A program made the position numbers and the translations under genes. Positions 1-7,478 of a stretch of DNA of 15,263 nucleotides are shown here, one piece after another. The stretch's first letter is position 1. Every line of letters starts with the position of its first letter. The notes under the pieces are model-generated. The model was not told the DNA's origin. It was given only the letters and a program-made list of their open reading frames with translations, and ran no database searches. Source of the stretch: JBKHBQ01 sp046542305 (GTDB taxonomy: Bacteria > Bacteroidota > Bacteroidia > Bacteroidales > 4484-276); the NCBI GenBank assembly GCA_046542305.1, contig JBKHBQ010000073.1, positions 1-15,263 of the forward strand. Reading direction: 5' to 3'.

Positions 1-204
1 CAGGCCCAGTTCAGGAATCCATTGAAGGCGCGACGAAAACGGCTGACCTGTGCCGATGACCAGCGACATGGAAAGATAATGAAGGAATGCAAGAAACGGA
101 ACAATTGCCAGCAGCCATCCCACAGCCGATTTGAACCATTTTTCGAGTGATGGTGCAAAAAATGCTGCAAAAAAAACCGCCGCTATAGGGAGATATAGTT
201 CCAT
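1..204 (-). CDS. mrpA: Mrp-type Na+/H+ antiporter subunit A, N-terminal part (partial)
   Basis: Only the first 68 codons are present; the gene runs off the left edge. The start is the ATG at 204. The peptide is strongly hydrophobic, with two likely membrane helices (about residues 3-19 and 28-52), then a short loop ending in WIPELGL. MrpA/MnhA proteins, the large NuoL-like subunit of multisubunit cation/proton antiporters, have the same layout: two helices and then a conserved W-I-P-x-L-G motif before the next domain. Known members exchange Na+ or K+ for protons in the inner membrane for pH and salt homeostasis. The gene lies 81 bp downstream of the hybrid kinase on the same strand; no clear terminator or promoter is visible between them. 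A NuoL or other complex-I-like subunit is the alternative, but the W-I-P-x-L-G motif favours MrpA. The further mrp genes would lie outside the window. Confidence 0.7.
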   Translation of the reverse strand, partial: MELYLPIAAVFFAAFFAPSLEKWFKSAVGWLLAIVPFLAFLHYLSMSLVIGTGQPFSSRLQWIPELGL

Positions 205-285
205 CCGAACGTGTTAAAATTCTTGCAGATTAACAAGGCCGTGCTTGCTTTTGTTCAGGATTCAATGCCTGATGAAAAACGCAAA

Positions 286-3200
286 TTATGCAGTAGCGGA
301 TGCCTGTGATACTACCCGGTATATTTTTTCAAGCAATTCGTTGATCTTGATCGGCTTCGAAATGTAATCGTCACAACCTGCATCCAGCGCCTTTTGCCGG
401 TCGCCATCCAGTGCAAAGGCAGTTTGGGCGATCACCGGCAGGTTTTTTTTAAAGGTCTTGATCTCTTTGGTGGCCTCCAGCCCGTCGGTAACCGGCATGT
501 GCAGGTCCATCAGCACCAGGCTGATGTCGTGATTGAACCGGCAGAGCTTTACTGCTTCCTTGCCATTTACGGCATGCAGGAGTTTGAAGTTGTTTCCTTT
601 CAACACATTTTCAAGGAAGAGATAATTATCGGTATCGTCCTCGGCAATCAGGATTGTTAAATGCTTTTCGAAAATCCGGGGGAGATGTGGCGCCACGATT
701 TCCTGGTCGATTTCTTCGGCCGGATTGTAGGGGATGGTAAAGCAGAACCTGGAGCCATTGCCCGGGCTGGATTCCACACCAATCTCCCCGCCCAGCAGGC
801 TCACGTACGATTTACACAGCGCCAGTCCCAATCCGGCTCCGGTACTGGCCGAATGGCTGCTGTCGGAGGCCTGCATAAACCTGTCGAAGATGGTAGAGAT
901 TTTCTCAGACGGAATGCCTCTTCCCGTATCCGATACGCAAAAGCGGACAAGCCGGGCGTCGGGAAATTCATACGAAATCTCCACATGCCCCTTATCCGTA
1001 AACTTGATGGCATTGTAGATCAGGTTGGTGAGGATTTGCCTGAGTTTGGTCTGATCCGTCAGGATTACCGTATTCGGGTGTTTGTCGGGAATTTTAAGCA
1101 GTAGCCGGATATTGTTGTGCTTTATCTTGGAGTGTTCGAGGAATTGATTTTTGCTGCTCTCCGCCAGGTCACGAATCACGCAGGGACTTTTTTCCAGTTG
1201 CATCAGCCCCGCTTCGAGCTTCGACATATCGATGATATCGTCGATAAGTTTGAGCAAATGATCGCCATTGGTATTGATGATGTCAGTGTATCTGATAAGT
1301 TCTTCACGCGTTTCGGCATCTGCAAGTACCTGCGAAAATCCGATAATGCTGTTCATCGGCGTGCGGATTTCGTGGCTCATGTTAGCCAGAAATGCGGACT
1401 TTAGCCGATCGGATTCTTCTGCCCGTTCCTTGGCATGGATCAGTTCCAGTTCGGATTCCTTTTGTTCGGTGATATCCTGCACGATGCCCGTAAAGGTTGC
1501 AGGTTTAGCACCTTTTACCGGCTTTCCTCTGAAAATGATTACGCGCGGCTCACCCGATTCTTTCCTGTAAATCCTGCATTCAAAATCAAAATCATGCAGA
1601 TTTTTCATGGCGTTTTCAAATCCGTATCTCACCTCCGGTTCGTCCTGCGGATGCATCAGTTCAAAAAATTCGTCGGGCGACAATTTCGTACCGGGTTTTA
1701 CCTCAAAAATATGACAACCCTGTTCGGAGAGGGTGAACCTGGCCGGGTTTTCCGTCCATTCGAAGCTTCCTATGCCGGAGATCCGTTGGGCTTCTTCTAA
1801 CTGATCAGTGGTTCGCACCAGCGTTTCTTCATTTTCTTTCTGACGGGTAATGTCGGTAATGTACGACATAAAAATGCCATCCTGAAGCATGATAATATCG
1901 GCCAGTACATACACCTTGCGGCCCCTCCGGGTTTTCATTACAATCTCGCGGGTAATATGACCCTGCTGCTTCAGCATTGCCAGAAGAACTTCCACATCCG
2001 ATTTGTAGGCATCTTTGGCCAGAATTTCGTCGACCGGAATGGCCAGTAATTCTTCCTGCGTATAATCCAACAGCCGACAGGTGGCGGGATTTACATACAG
2101 AAACTTTTTCTCTTCATTGCTGATGGTGATGGCAATGGGTGAATTTTCAACATACATCCTGAATTTTTCCTCGCTTTGCACCAGCGCATCCTGTATTTGC
2201 CGGTGCCTGATGTTAAGGCTCAGTTGAGGTGCAATGTATTCGAGTACCCGGACGTCGCCCGCATGAATGGCGCCGGCGCTTTTGTAATTCTGCAGTACAA
2301 TGATGCCAATCACCCTGTTTTCGATTTTTAGGGGAACGCCCAGCCAGACTTTGGCCTTGCCACCGGCGCGTTCGATCAGTCCCTGCTTTTCAAGATCATC
2401 TATGTCATCGCCATACAGCAACATCGATACGCCCTGATTGATCACATAACCCGAAATACTTTTTCTGGTGGGAAAGTAGGTAAATACCTCCTCGTCATCC
2501 TTCATGTAGGGCAGGTACAGCTTGCCGGTAGATTCCTCAACCAGTCCGATAAAGAAATTGGTGGTGTCGGTGATCCTTGAAAGCTGTAAGCGAATGCTGT
2601 CGATGAACTGATTCAGGTTGTCCGAAAGCACCGCGGCCTGCGAAATAGAATGAAGAACCTCCTGGATGAGGGTACTCTTTTGCTGTTCCGTAATATCCAG
2701 GTTGACTCCTACGGCTTTTTGTGCTTCTCCATTTTCGAATGAAAGCGAAGCAAAGGCGCGGATGTATTTTGTGGTACTGCTGTCGGGGCATATCCTGAAG
2801 GTGTCGAAGTAATCGGTTTTGTTGGCGGTACAGTCGCTAAAGTTCTTTTCCGATCTTTTTCTGTCTTCAGGATGCAGGCAGCTTATCCACTCAGTAATGG
2901 TTGCTGAAAAAGCGTCGGGATTTTTGCCGTACAATCTGAACATTTCGTCGTCCCAGTATAGGGAATGGGTTTTGAAATTATACTCCCAGATACCTATGCC
3001 TGCCGAACGCTGGGCCACCTTCAGCCGTTCCACTACCTGGCGCATTTTGTGCTCTACCTTTGCCCTCGATTGAAGCTCGTCCTTGAGTTGTTTGGTTTTT
3101 TGATCAACCTTGTAGGTAAGTGTGCGGTTCCAGAAAAAAAAGATGATCACGAAAACAATCAGCCCTAAAGCCAGCCATTTCCACCAGGTGGGGAGAAATC

Positions 3201-3960
3201 CGGGAAAGCTTTCCGACAGTTCGTTTCCAAACCACTTTTGATAAATCTCGTTGTATTTGCCTGTTTGGTGCAGCAGGTACATGCCTTCGTTGATCCGAGC
3301 CAGCAGATCGCCGTTTGTTTTGTGCACTGCAAAGCAGTATTCGTAGGGCTTTTGCGGGATGTTGAACCGCGGATGATGCTGAAGATTGTATTCGTTCAGA
3401 AAGTAATAGGCATGCAGCCTTGAAATGAGAATGGCATCACCTTTCCCTGCAACAAAAGCCTCGAGCGCAGATTTTGGATCGCGATAGGTTAAAACCTGCC
3501 GGGTATGCTGCTCCTCCATCACCATCTGGTGCATGATATCATTTTCCTGAACAATCACGGTATGCCCGGCTAAATCGTCCAGCGATTTGATATTTCGCTC
3601 AGGTTTTATGATGGCAAGATAGGTAACCTTGCTGTGGGGGGTGGAAAACAAAAATTCCTCCTCGCGCATTTTTGAACGGTACATGCCGGATATGCCGTCG
3701 ATTTCACCTCTCTGGAGCTTTTCATACACGTCGTTCCACGCACCCAGCTCGATTTCGAAATGAAGGTTGGTAACTTTCGACAGCGCCCGGAGCATATCTA
3801 CATTAAAGCCCATCGCGTTGCCGTTATAGTCGGTGAATTCGAATGGCGGATAATTATAATCGCCCCCGAAAATCAGCGTATCACTCCCCTGGGGAACAGC
3901 CTGAAGTGATTTGAGACACACCAGTATAATCAGCAGTGCAAAAACAGTGTTTCTTGTCAT
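286..3960 (-). CDS. Hybrid sensor histidine kinase: periplasmic solute-binding sensor, PAS/GAF/PAS/PAS, HisKA, HATPase, receiver
   Basis: A 1224-residue membrane hybrid kinase. I chose the ATG at 3960; a GTG three codons upstream (3969) is possible, and the residue numbers here count from that GTG. Order: signal peptide (about 4-24); SBP_bac_3-type solute-binding domain (about 32-248, as in BvgS/EvgS-type sensors); one membrane helix (about 263-281); a short coiled coil; PAS (about 314-427); GAF (about 440-590); PAS (600-712); PAS (725-838); HisKA with H-box SHEIRTP and phosphoacceptor H866; HATPase_c with N-box NLIYNAIKFT, DTGRGIP and GAGLGLAL; C-terminal receiver with acidic pair D1111/D1112, phosphoacceptor D1155, T1183 and K1205. 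All catalytic residues are present. No HPt or DNA-binding domain is fused. Binding of a small periplasmic molecule, perhaps an amino acid, probably controls autophosphorylation and intramolecular transfer to D1155. Ligand and downstream partner cannot be read from the sequence. Confidence 0.93.
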   Translation of the reverse strand: MTRNTVFALLIILVCLKSLQAVPQGSDTLIFGGDYNYPPFEFTDYNGNAMGFNVDMLRALSKVTNLHFEIELGAWNDVYEKLQRGEIDGISGMYRSKMREEEFLFSTPHSKVTYLAIIKPERNIKSLDDLAGHTVIVQENDIMHQMVMEEQHTRQVLTYRDPKSALEAFVAGKGDAILISRLHAYYFLNEYNLQHHPRFNIPQKPYEYCFAVHKTNGDLLARINEGMYLLHQTGKYNEIYQKWFGNELSESFPGFLPTWWKWLALGLIVFVIIFFFWNRTLTYKVDQKTKQLKDELQSRAKVEHKMRQVVERLKVAQRSAGIGIWEYNFKTHSLYWDDEMFRLYGKNPDAFSATITEWISCLHPEDRKRSEKNFSDCTANKTDYFDTFRICPDSSTTKYIRAFASLSFENGEAQKAVGVNLDITEQQKSTLIQEVLHSISQAAVLSDNLNQFIDSIRLQLSRITDTTNFFIGLVEESTGKLYLPYMKDDEEVFTYFPTRKSISGYVINQGVSMLLYGDDIDDLEKQGLIERAGGKAKVWLGVPLKIENRVIGIIVLQNYKSAGAIHAGDVRVLEYIAPQLSLNIRHRQIQDALVQSEEKFRMYVENSPIAITISNEEKKFLYVNPATCRLLDYTQEELLAIPVDEILAKDAYKSDVEVLLAMLKQQGHITREIVMKTRRGRKVYVLADIIMLQDGIFMSYITDITRQKENEETLVRTTDQLEEAQRISGIGSFEWTENPARFTLSEQGCHIFEVKPGTKLSPDEFFELMHPQDEPEVRYGFENAMKNLHDFDFECRIYRKESGEPRVIIFRGKPVKGAKPATFTGIVQDITEQKESELELIHAKERAEESDRLKSAFLANMSHEIRTPMNSIIGFSQVLADAETREELIRYTDIINTNGDHLLKLIDDIIDMSKLEAGLMQLEKSPCVIRDLAESSKNQFLEHSKIKHNNIRLLLKIPDKHPNTVILTDQTKLRQILTNLIYNAIKFTDKGHVEISYEFPDARLVRFCVSDTGRGIPSEKISTIFDRFMQASDSSHSASTGAGLGLALCKSYVSLLGGEIGVESSPGNGSRFCFTIPYNPAEEIDQEIVAPHLPRIFEKHLTILIAEDDTDNYLFLENVLKGNNFKLLHAVNGKEAVKLCRFNHDISLVLMDLHMPVTDGLEATKEIKTFKKNLPVIAQTAFALDGDRQKALDAGCDDYISKPIKINELLEKIYRVVSQASATA

Positions 3961-3967
3961 TTCCCAC

Positions 3968-4009
3968 ACATGGAAAGATTAAGAAGCTAAAGTACGTATT
4001 TTTCCATGT
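3968..4009. repeat. 9-bp inverted repeat upstream of the hybrid kinase
   Basis: ACATGGAAA (3968-3976) and its perfect reverse complement TTTCCATGT (4001-4009) flank a 24-base centre. The inner arm ends just before the ATG of the hybrid kinase and covers the alternative GTG start. The centre contains TACTTTAG on the minus strand (3987-3994), which matches five of the six defined bases of the Bacteroidota -7 element. The dyad could be an operator or a leader hairpin, or it may be chance in a short AT-rich spacer. Confidence 0.35.
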
Positions 4010-4037
4010 ATACGACAGGAGTTATTGAAAAAACCTG

Positions 4038-4799
4038 TTAAAGCTGCAGCCTTTCTCGCAGGGTTTTCATCCCGCTTTTGCTCACCGGCACTTCCTGCCC
4101 GCTTTTAAGTATGAGCATAAAGTTATCCTTTGAATAAGGTTCCAGTGCCTTAATCCGGTTAACCGGTACGATGTACGAACGGTGAACCCTCACAAAATCG
4201 GCCGCAGAGAGGTGTTCTTCGAAATAGGAGAGGGGAGTTTGCTTGAGATATTTGGCCGAAGCCGTATGGATTTCCACGTAATCGCCCGAAGCTTCGAGCA
4301 GCTCCACTTCTTCCATGGGAATTACCTCCACCTTGCTTCCTGATTTTACCACGATCCGGTTCAGTTCCTCCTTTCGTGCGCTGACCTCCTGCCTGAGTGT
4401 GTCAAGGTCACCCCCGGAAGGTGCATTGCTCTGAAGCCGCTTAACAGCTTTTTCCACAGCTTCGCTGAAACGCTTCTGGCTGTAAGGCTTGAGCAGGTAG
4501 TCGATGGCGCTGTGCTCGAAGGCTTTGATGGCAAACTCATCGTGAGCCGTCGAAAAAATGATCAGCGGCTTTTTCTCGAGTACTTCGAGCAGCTCGAAAC
4601 CATTGATCTTCGGCATCTGGATATCCAAAAAAACCAGATCCGGATTTTTTTCGTTGATGGCCTTCAGTCCGGTAAAACCATTCTCGCATTCTTCCAGCAC
4701 CCTGATTTCAGAGTGTTTTTGAAGATACCTGAGAATGACCTTACGGGCCAGCTCTTCATCGTCGATGATTACTGCGGTGATATGTTCTTTTTCCATCAT
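4038..4799 (-). CDS. LytTR-family response regulator
   Basis: A 253-residue DNA-binding response regulator. The receiver domain (about 6-125) has the acidic pair D13/D14, phosphoacceptor D59 in VFLDIQMP, T84 and K104 in the LLKPY motif. After a charged linker, a LytTR domain (about 147-250) carries the typical EVELLEASGDYVEIHT and FVRVHRSYIVPVNRI segments. LytTR proteins bind pairs of direct repeats through a beta-sheet fold. The start overlaps the stop of the kinase gene in an ATGATG/TGA arrangement (ATG at 4799 or 4796; kinase TGA at 4798-4796), so the two are probably translationally coupled and form a cognate pair. Its most likely target in this window is the 21-bp-periodic direct repeat upstream of the LiaF-like gene, which would make the operon self-regulated; that is inference. 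The family assignment is secure. Confidence 0.95.
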   Translation of the reverse strand: MMEKEHITAVIIDDEELARKVILRYLQKHSEIRVLEECENGFTGLKAINEKNPDLVFLDIQMPKINGFELLEVLEKKPLIIFSTAHDEFAIKAFEHSAIDYLLKPYSQKRFSEAVEKAVKRLQSNAPSGGDLDTLRQEVSARKEELNRIVVKSGSKVEVIPMEEVELLEASGDYVEIHTASAKYLKQTPLSYFEEHLSAADFVRVHRSYIVPVNRIKALEPYSKDNFMLILKSGQEVPVSKSGMKTLRERLQL

Positions 4800-5866
4800 A
4801 GTTCAATCGTTATAGGTTCGGTGTTGGGTATCATTAGCTGAACGGTGAAGGTGTGGCTGTTTCGCTCGATCTTCATCAGGTCATTGCGTTTGAAATGCAG
4901 AAACAGCCGCTTCTTAATGTTTTCGATACCGATGCCTTTTCCCTTCCTGGAGATGTTTCCGGGTGAATAATTGTTGCTTATGGTGATGTGCAGTTCGTCG
5001 CGTTCGATGGCGCATTTGGTGGTGATGACCACGGCGTCGGTACTCTCGTTCACCCCGTGTTTTATAGCGTTTTCGTAGATCGGCTGAAGGATCATGTTCG
5101 GGATTTTGCGCTCCAGGCAGCTATTGTCTATTTCATCCTCTACCACCACCCTTTTGCCAAAACGGATTTTTTCAATATCAAGATATCGCTGAATGTTGGC
5201 CAGCTCGTCCTTCAGCGTCACCTGCTCGTTTTCATCGCGGCGCACGGTGTACCTGAGAAAATCCGAAAGCTCCAGGATCATCTCGCTGGCCTTGTCGGGG
5301 TCGGCCATGATGAGCGAATGAATGGAGTTGAGGCTGTTGAACAGAAAATGCGGGTTGATTTGTGATTTGAGCAAATTCAGCTCCGATTCCTGCACGGCCT
5401 GCTTCAGTTGGGCCTCCTCCAGCAGTTTGTCCTGATAATTTCTGTAATAATTGATCAGATAATAGATCATGACGATTACAGCATAGATCAGGATGAAATA
5501 TACAAATCGCCAGGGCAGTGAAGTGGAAAGGAATTCCTGGTACATTTGGTTTTCGCTGAAAAGCGTTGAAAGCATCAGGTATCCCGAAAAAAGCCAGATC
5601 AATACCACAATGCCACCCGTCACCAGATGATCCGCCAGAATGACGTGGTGTTTCTGCTCGCTGATGGTAAGATATTTTACCACATACCAGGCACCAATTC
5701 CGAACAGAAACGTAAGCCCGGTATAGATGCCTGCATCGGCAAAGGAAATCAGCAGCGGAAAATCAAAGAACAGGTATAGAATGCCCAGATGCATCAGCAG
5801 GATGAATATCATCGAAATGGAATAGGTGATGAAATTTTTCCTGTATGTCAGAATCGGATTAAGCAT
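4796..5866 (-). CDS. LytS/YehU-type membrane sensor histidine kinase
   Basis: A 356-residue kinase of the His_kinase (PF06580-type) class that pairs with LytTR regulators. The N-terminus has four predicted membrane helices (about 12-34, 43-64, 80-100 and 118-140) with only short loops and no large extracellular sensor domain. A coiled coil (about 141-165) leads into the phosphoacceptor motif SQINPHFLFNSLN with H173. The ATPase domain has the N-box QPIYENAIKHG (N266) and the glycine motif GKGIGIENIKKR (about 309-320). The start is the ATG at 5866, 38 bp after the stop of the LiaF-like gene, and its own stop overlaps the regulator's start. The lack of an obvious ligand-binding domain suggests that the signal arrives within the membrane or through a partner; the LiaF-like protein next door is the natural candidate, by analogy with LiaF control of LiaS in Firmicutes. 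That link is inferred. Confidence 0.94.
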   Translation of the reverse strand: MLNPILTYRKNFITYSISMIFILLMHLGILYLFFDFPLLISFADAGIYTGLTFLFGIGAWYVVKYLTISEQKHHVILADHLVTGGIVVLIWLFSGYLMLSTLFSENQMYQEFLSTSLPWRFVYFILIYAVIVMIYYLINYYRNYQDKLLEEAQLKQAVQESELNLLKSQINPHFLFNSLNSIHSLIMADPDKASEMILELSDFLRYTVRRDENEQVTLKDELANIQRYLDIEKIRFGKRVVVEDEIDNSCLERKIPNMILQPIYENAIKHGVNESTDAVVITTKCAIERDELHITISNNYSPGNISRKGKGIGIENIKKRLFLHFKRNDLMKIERNSHTFTVQLMIPNTEPITIEL

Positions 5867-5904
5867 GATCCATCAGGTATTTTTGTTCGTAAACCGGTTG
5901 AAGC

Positions 5905-6621
5905 TTAATAGCTTTTGATTTCTCCGCCGCCAAAAATCACCAGTCCCTTGATGAATATACGTTTGGTGTTGTCGCTTTCCACAGGCCTCACTTTGTGGCG
6001 TTTATCGGAAAAGCCCCCGAAGATGGCCGTCACATCCACCTGCACATCCCAGTCGGGAGGGACAATAATGGAAGATCCGCCGAAAATGTAAAATACCTCA
6101 ATTTCATTTCTTCCCGCCGAAAGTTCGGAATGTACCATATTGATCTCGGATCCGCCGAACACGTTGGTGATCTTTCCACCCCTGAAATTTTTGCTGGTGA
6201 TGGTTCTTTCGCTGCCGCTGAATACGCTGACTTCGTCGATGATGTCAGCATCTTTTTCCATGGGCGGCAGTTCACCCGTTTCAGGATTGGGTTTTGGTTT
6301 CTTATTGTGCGCCACAAGAATGGATACGCCGATCACGATCAATAACGTGGGCCAGAATACCTGCCAGAAATTTACATGGATATCGTAAAATTTACCTAAT
6401 AGAAAAAATCCGCCGATCAGCAACAAAATGATGCCGGTGGTTTTGTGCTGTGCCGAAAAAATATTAAACAAACCGATCACGATCAGAAGCATCTGCCAGG
6501 TAAGCACCACATTGGCAACTGCGTAGGGCAGCAGGTCGAGGCTGTTGAAGAGGAATAGAACACCCGCGGCAATCACCAGCAGGGCGAAAAACATTGTTCC
6601 GGATTTGCTGTTTGAACACAT
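5905..6621 (-). CDS. LiaF-like transmembrane protein
   Basis: A 238-residue membrane protein with four hydrophobic helices (about 9-29, 37-57, 61-77, 84-104), a charged proline-rich linker (105-128), and a C-terminal domain of short beta repeats. Each repeat centres on an F-(G/S)-G turn: VFSGSE at 133, VFGGSEI at 154, IFGGSSI at 179, IFGGFSD at 200, IFGGGEI at 229. This matches the LiaI/LiaF-like membrane region plus the 'cell wall-active antibiotics response' (LiaF C-terminal) family, whose C-terminal part is thought to form a beta-solenoid. In Firmicutes LiaF restrains the kinase LiaS until cell-envelope stress. Here it is the first gene of a cassette with a LytS-type kinase and LytTR regulator, so a role as envelope sensor or kinase inhibitor is plausible but not shown. 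The start ATG at 6621 has an AT-rich leader without a good Shine-Dalgarno sequence, as is common in this phylum. Confidence 0.87.
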   Translation of the reverse strand: MCSNSKSGTMFFALLVIAAGVLFLFNSLDLLPYAVANVVLTWQMLLIVIGLFNIFSAQHKTTGIILLLIGGFFLLGKFYDIHVNFWQVFWPTLLIVIGVSILVAHNKKPKPNPETGELPPMEKDADIIDEVSVFSGSERTITSKNFRGGKITNVFGGSEINMVHSELSAGRNEIEVFYIFGGSSIIVPPDWDVQVDVTAIFGGFSDKRHKVRPVESDNTKRIFIKGLVIFGGGEIKSY

Positions 6622-6667
6622 AATTTTTTTGAGTTAGTTATTCGACAATTTCTTTTAAACTTACCGG

Positions 6668-6699
6668 CAAAATTATGCATCCGCGGGTGTTCCTTTCAA
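6668..6699 (-). promoter_or_regulatory. Promoter of the LiaF-like/LytS/LytTR operon
   Basis: Read on the minus strand, TAATTTTG (6675-6668) matches the Bacteroidota -7 consensus TAnnTTTG exactly. A TTG (6699-6697) lies 21 bases upstream of it, within the usual spacing to the -33 element. Transcription would start near 6660, leaving a leader of about 40 bases before the ATG at 6621. The position directly downstream of the paired direct repeats supports the call. Confidence 0.65.
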
Positions 6700-6707
6700 C
6701 AAAAAAT

Positions 6708-6740
6708 CTGTGAATGGCGGAGCCATACCTGTGAATGGCG
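6708..6740 (-). promoter_or_regulatory. Paired direct repeats, probable LytTR operator
   Basis: CGCCATTCACAG occurs twice, perfectly, on the minus strand (6740-6729 and 6719-6708), with a 9-base spacer, giving a 21-bp period (two helical turns). LytTR regulators typically bind two direct half-sites about 21 bp apart; E. coli YpdB and BtsR sites have this layout. The downstream copy ends 8 bases before the -33 element, a position suited to activation. The operon it precedes encodes a LytTR regulator. Confidence 0.6.
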
Positions 6741-6752
6741 AAAACGGAAGCT

Positions 6753-7361
6753 TTAATCCCGTAAGCATCTTACGGAAAAACCAATGGGCTGATCGCTTGC
6801 TTGTTTTTTAAAAATCTTGCTTCGCGGATCGAAGGTGTAATTTACCGCAAGGATCTTCATGGATTTATCCCCAGCCCACCAGTTGGCTTTTTCTTCCGGT
6901 TCAAGAAATCTTCCATCGTGGTTCCGGTAGCCTCCCGGAGTATTCCACTCATTGAAGTCGCCGTTGTTTTCAGCCTGTAGAAAACCGATGAGTCTGTCCC
7001 ATTCTTTTTCTGTAGGAACGTGAAACCCTTCGGGAGCCAGCCCGCGCGGATCATTTACCGCAAACCAGTTATAAAGCTTCCCGTATTTTTGGCTGTTGGC
7101 GGGATCATTATTTAAATAGCACCATGCTGGTTGCTGTTGGCCGGCTGCCTGTAACCATTCTTCAGTGGTTTTGGCATGGGGAATGGGATCGCCGTTTCTA
7201 AAGGTATCCACATCCAGGTTCGAAATCATCCACTCCTGGTCTCCTATTGCACGAGTGGCAAAGACCGGATCATTTTGTTTTGTTGAGGAATCTGCACAGG
7301 CTGCAGCAATAAAAATGCCTGTGATTAAAGCCGCAAGCATCAGGTATCCAAATTTATTCAT
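6753..7361 (-). CDS. FISUMP-domain lipoprotein (Fibrobacter succinogenes major paralogous domain)
   Basis: A 202-residue predicted lipoprotein. The signal peptide ends in a lipobox (IAAAC, lipidated C22), so the mature protein is probably anchored in the outer or inner membrane. The rest is one FISUMP-type domain: the opening IGDQEWMISNLDVDTFRNGDPI, a central KYGKLYNWFAVNDPRGLAPEGFHVPTEKEWDRL block, a GGYRNHDGRF segment and the C-terminal GFSVRCLRD ending, all hallmarks of the family. Such domains are abundant in Bacteroidota and Fibrobacteres surface proteins and look related to sulfatase-modifying/C-type-lectin folds; their biochemical role is not known. It lies 131 bp upstream of the LiaF-like gene on the same strand, but the strong promoter in that gap argues for separate transcription. 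No convincing promoter of its own is visible: the nearest TAnnTTTG-like element has a mismatch. Confidence 0.85.
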   Translation of the reverse strand: MNKFGYLMLAALITGIFIAAACADSSTKQNDPVFATRAIGDQEWMISNLDVDTFRNGDPIPHAKTTEEWLQAAGQQQPAWCYLNNDPANSQKYGKLYNWFAVNDPRGLAPEGFHVPTEKEWDRLIGFLQAENNGDFNEWNTPGGYRNHDGRFLEPEEKANWWAGDKSMKILAVNYTFDPRSKIFKKQASDQPIGFSVRCLRD

Positions 7362-7478
7362 GATTTAAGATTTTATGATTATCGATACCATGACGGATTT
7401 ACATCTAATTTAGTTACATATTAAGTGGATAATGGTAATTTTTTAGCTGATTGTTGCATTGTTTTTTTCGGGGAAATC

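Noticed and set aside
4015..4038. Possible terminator hairpin after the LytTR gene (ACAGG / CCTGT)
   Set aside because: The stem has only 5 bp, overlaps the stop codon, and no T-run follows the hairpin on the minus strand; the T-run lies in the loop.
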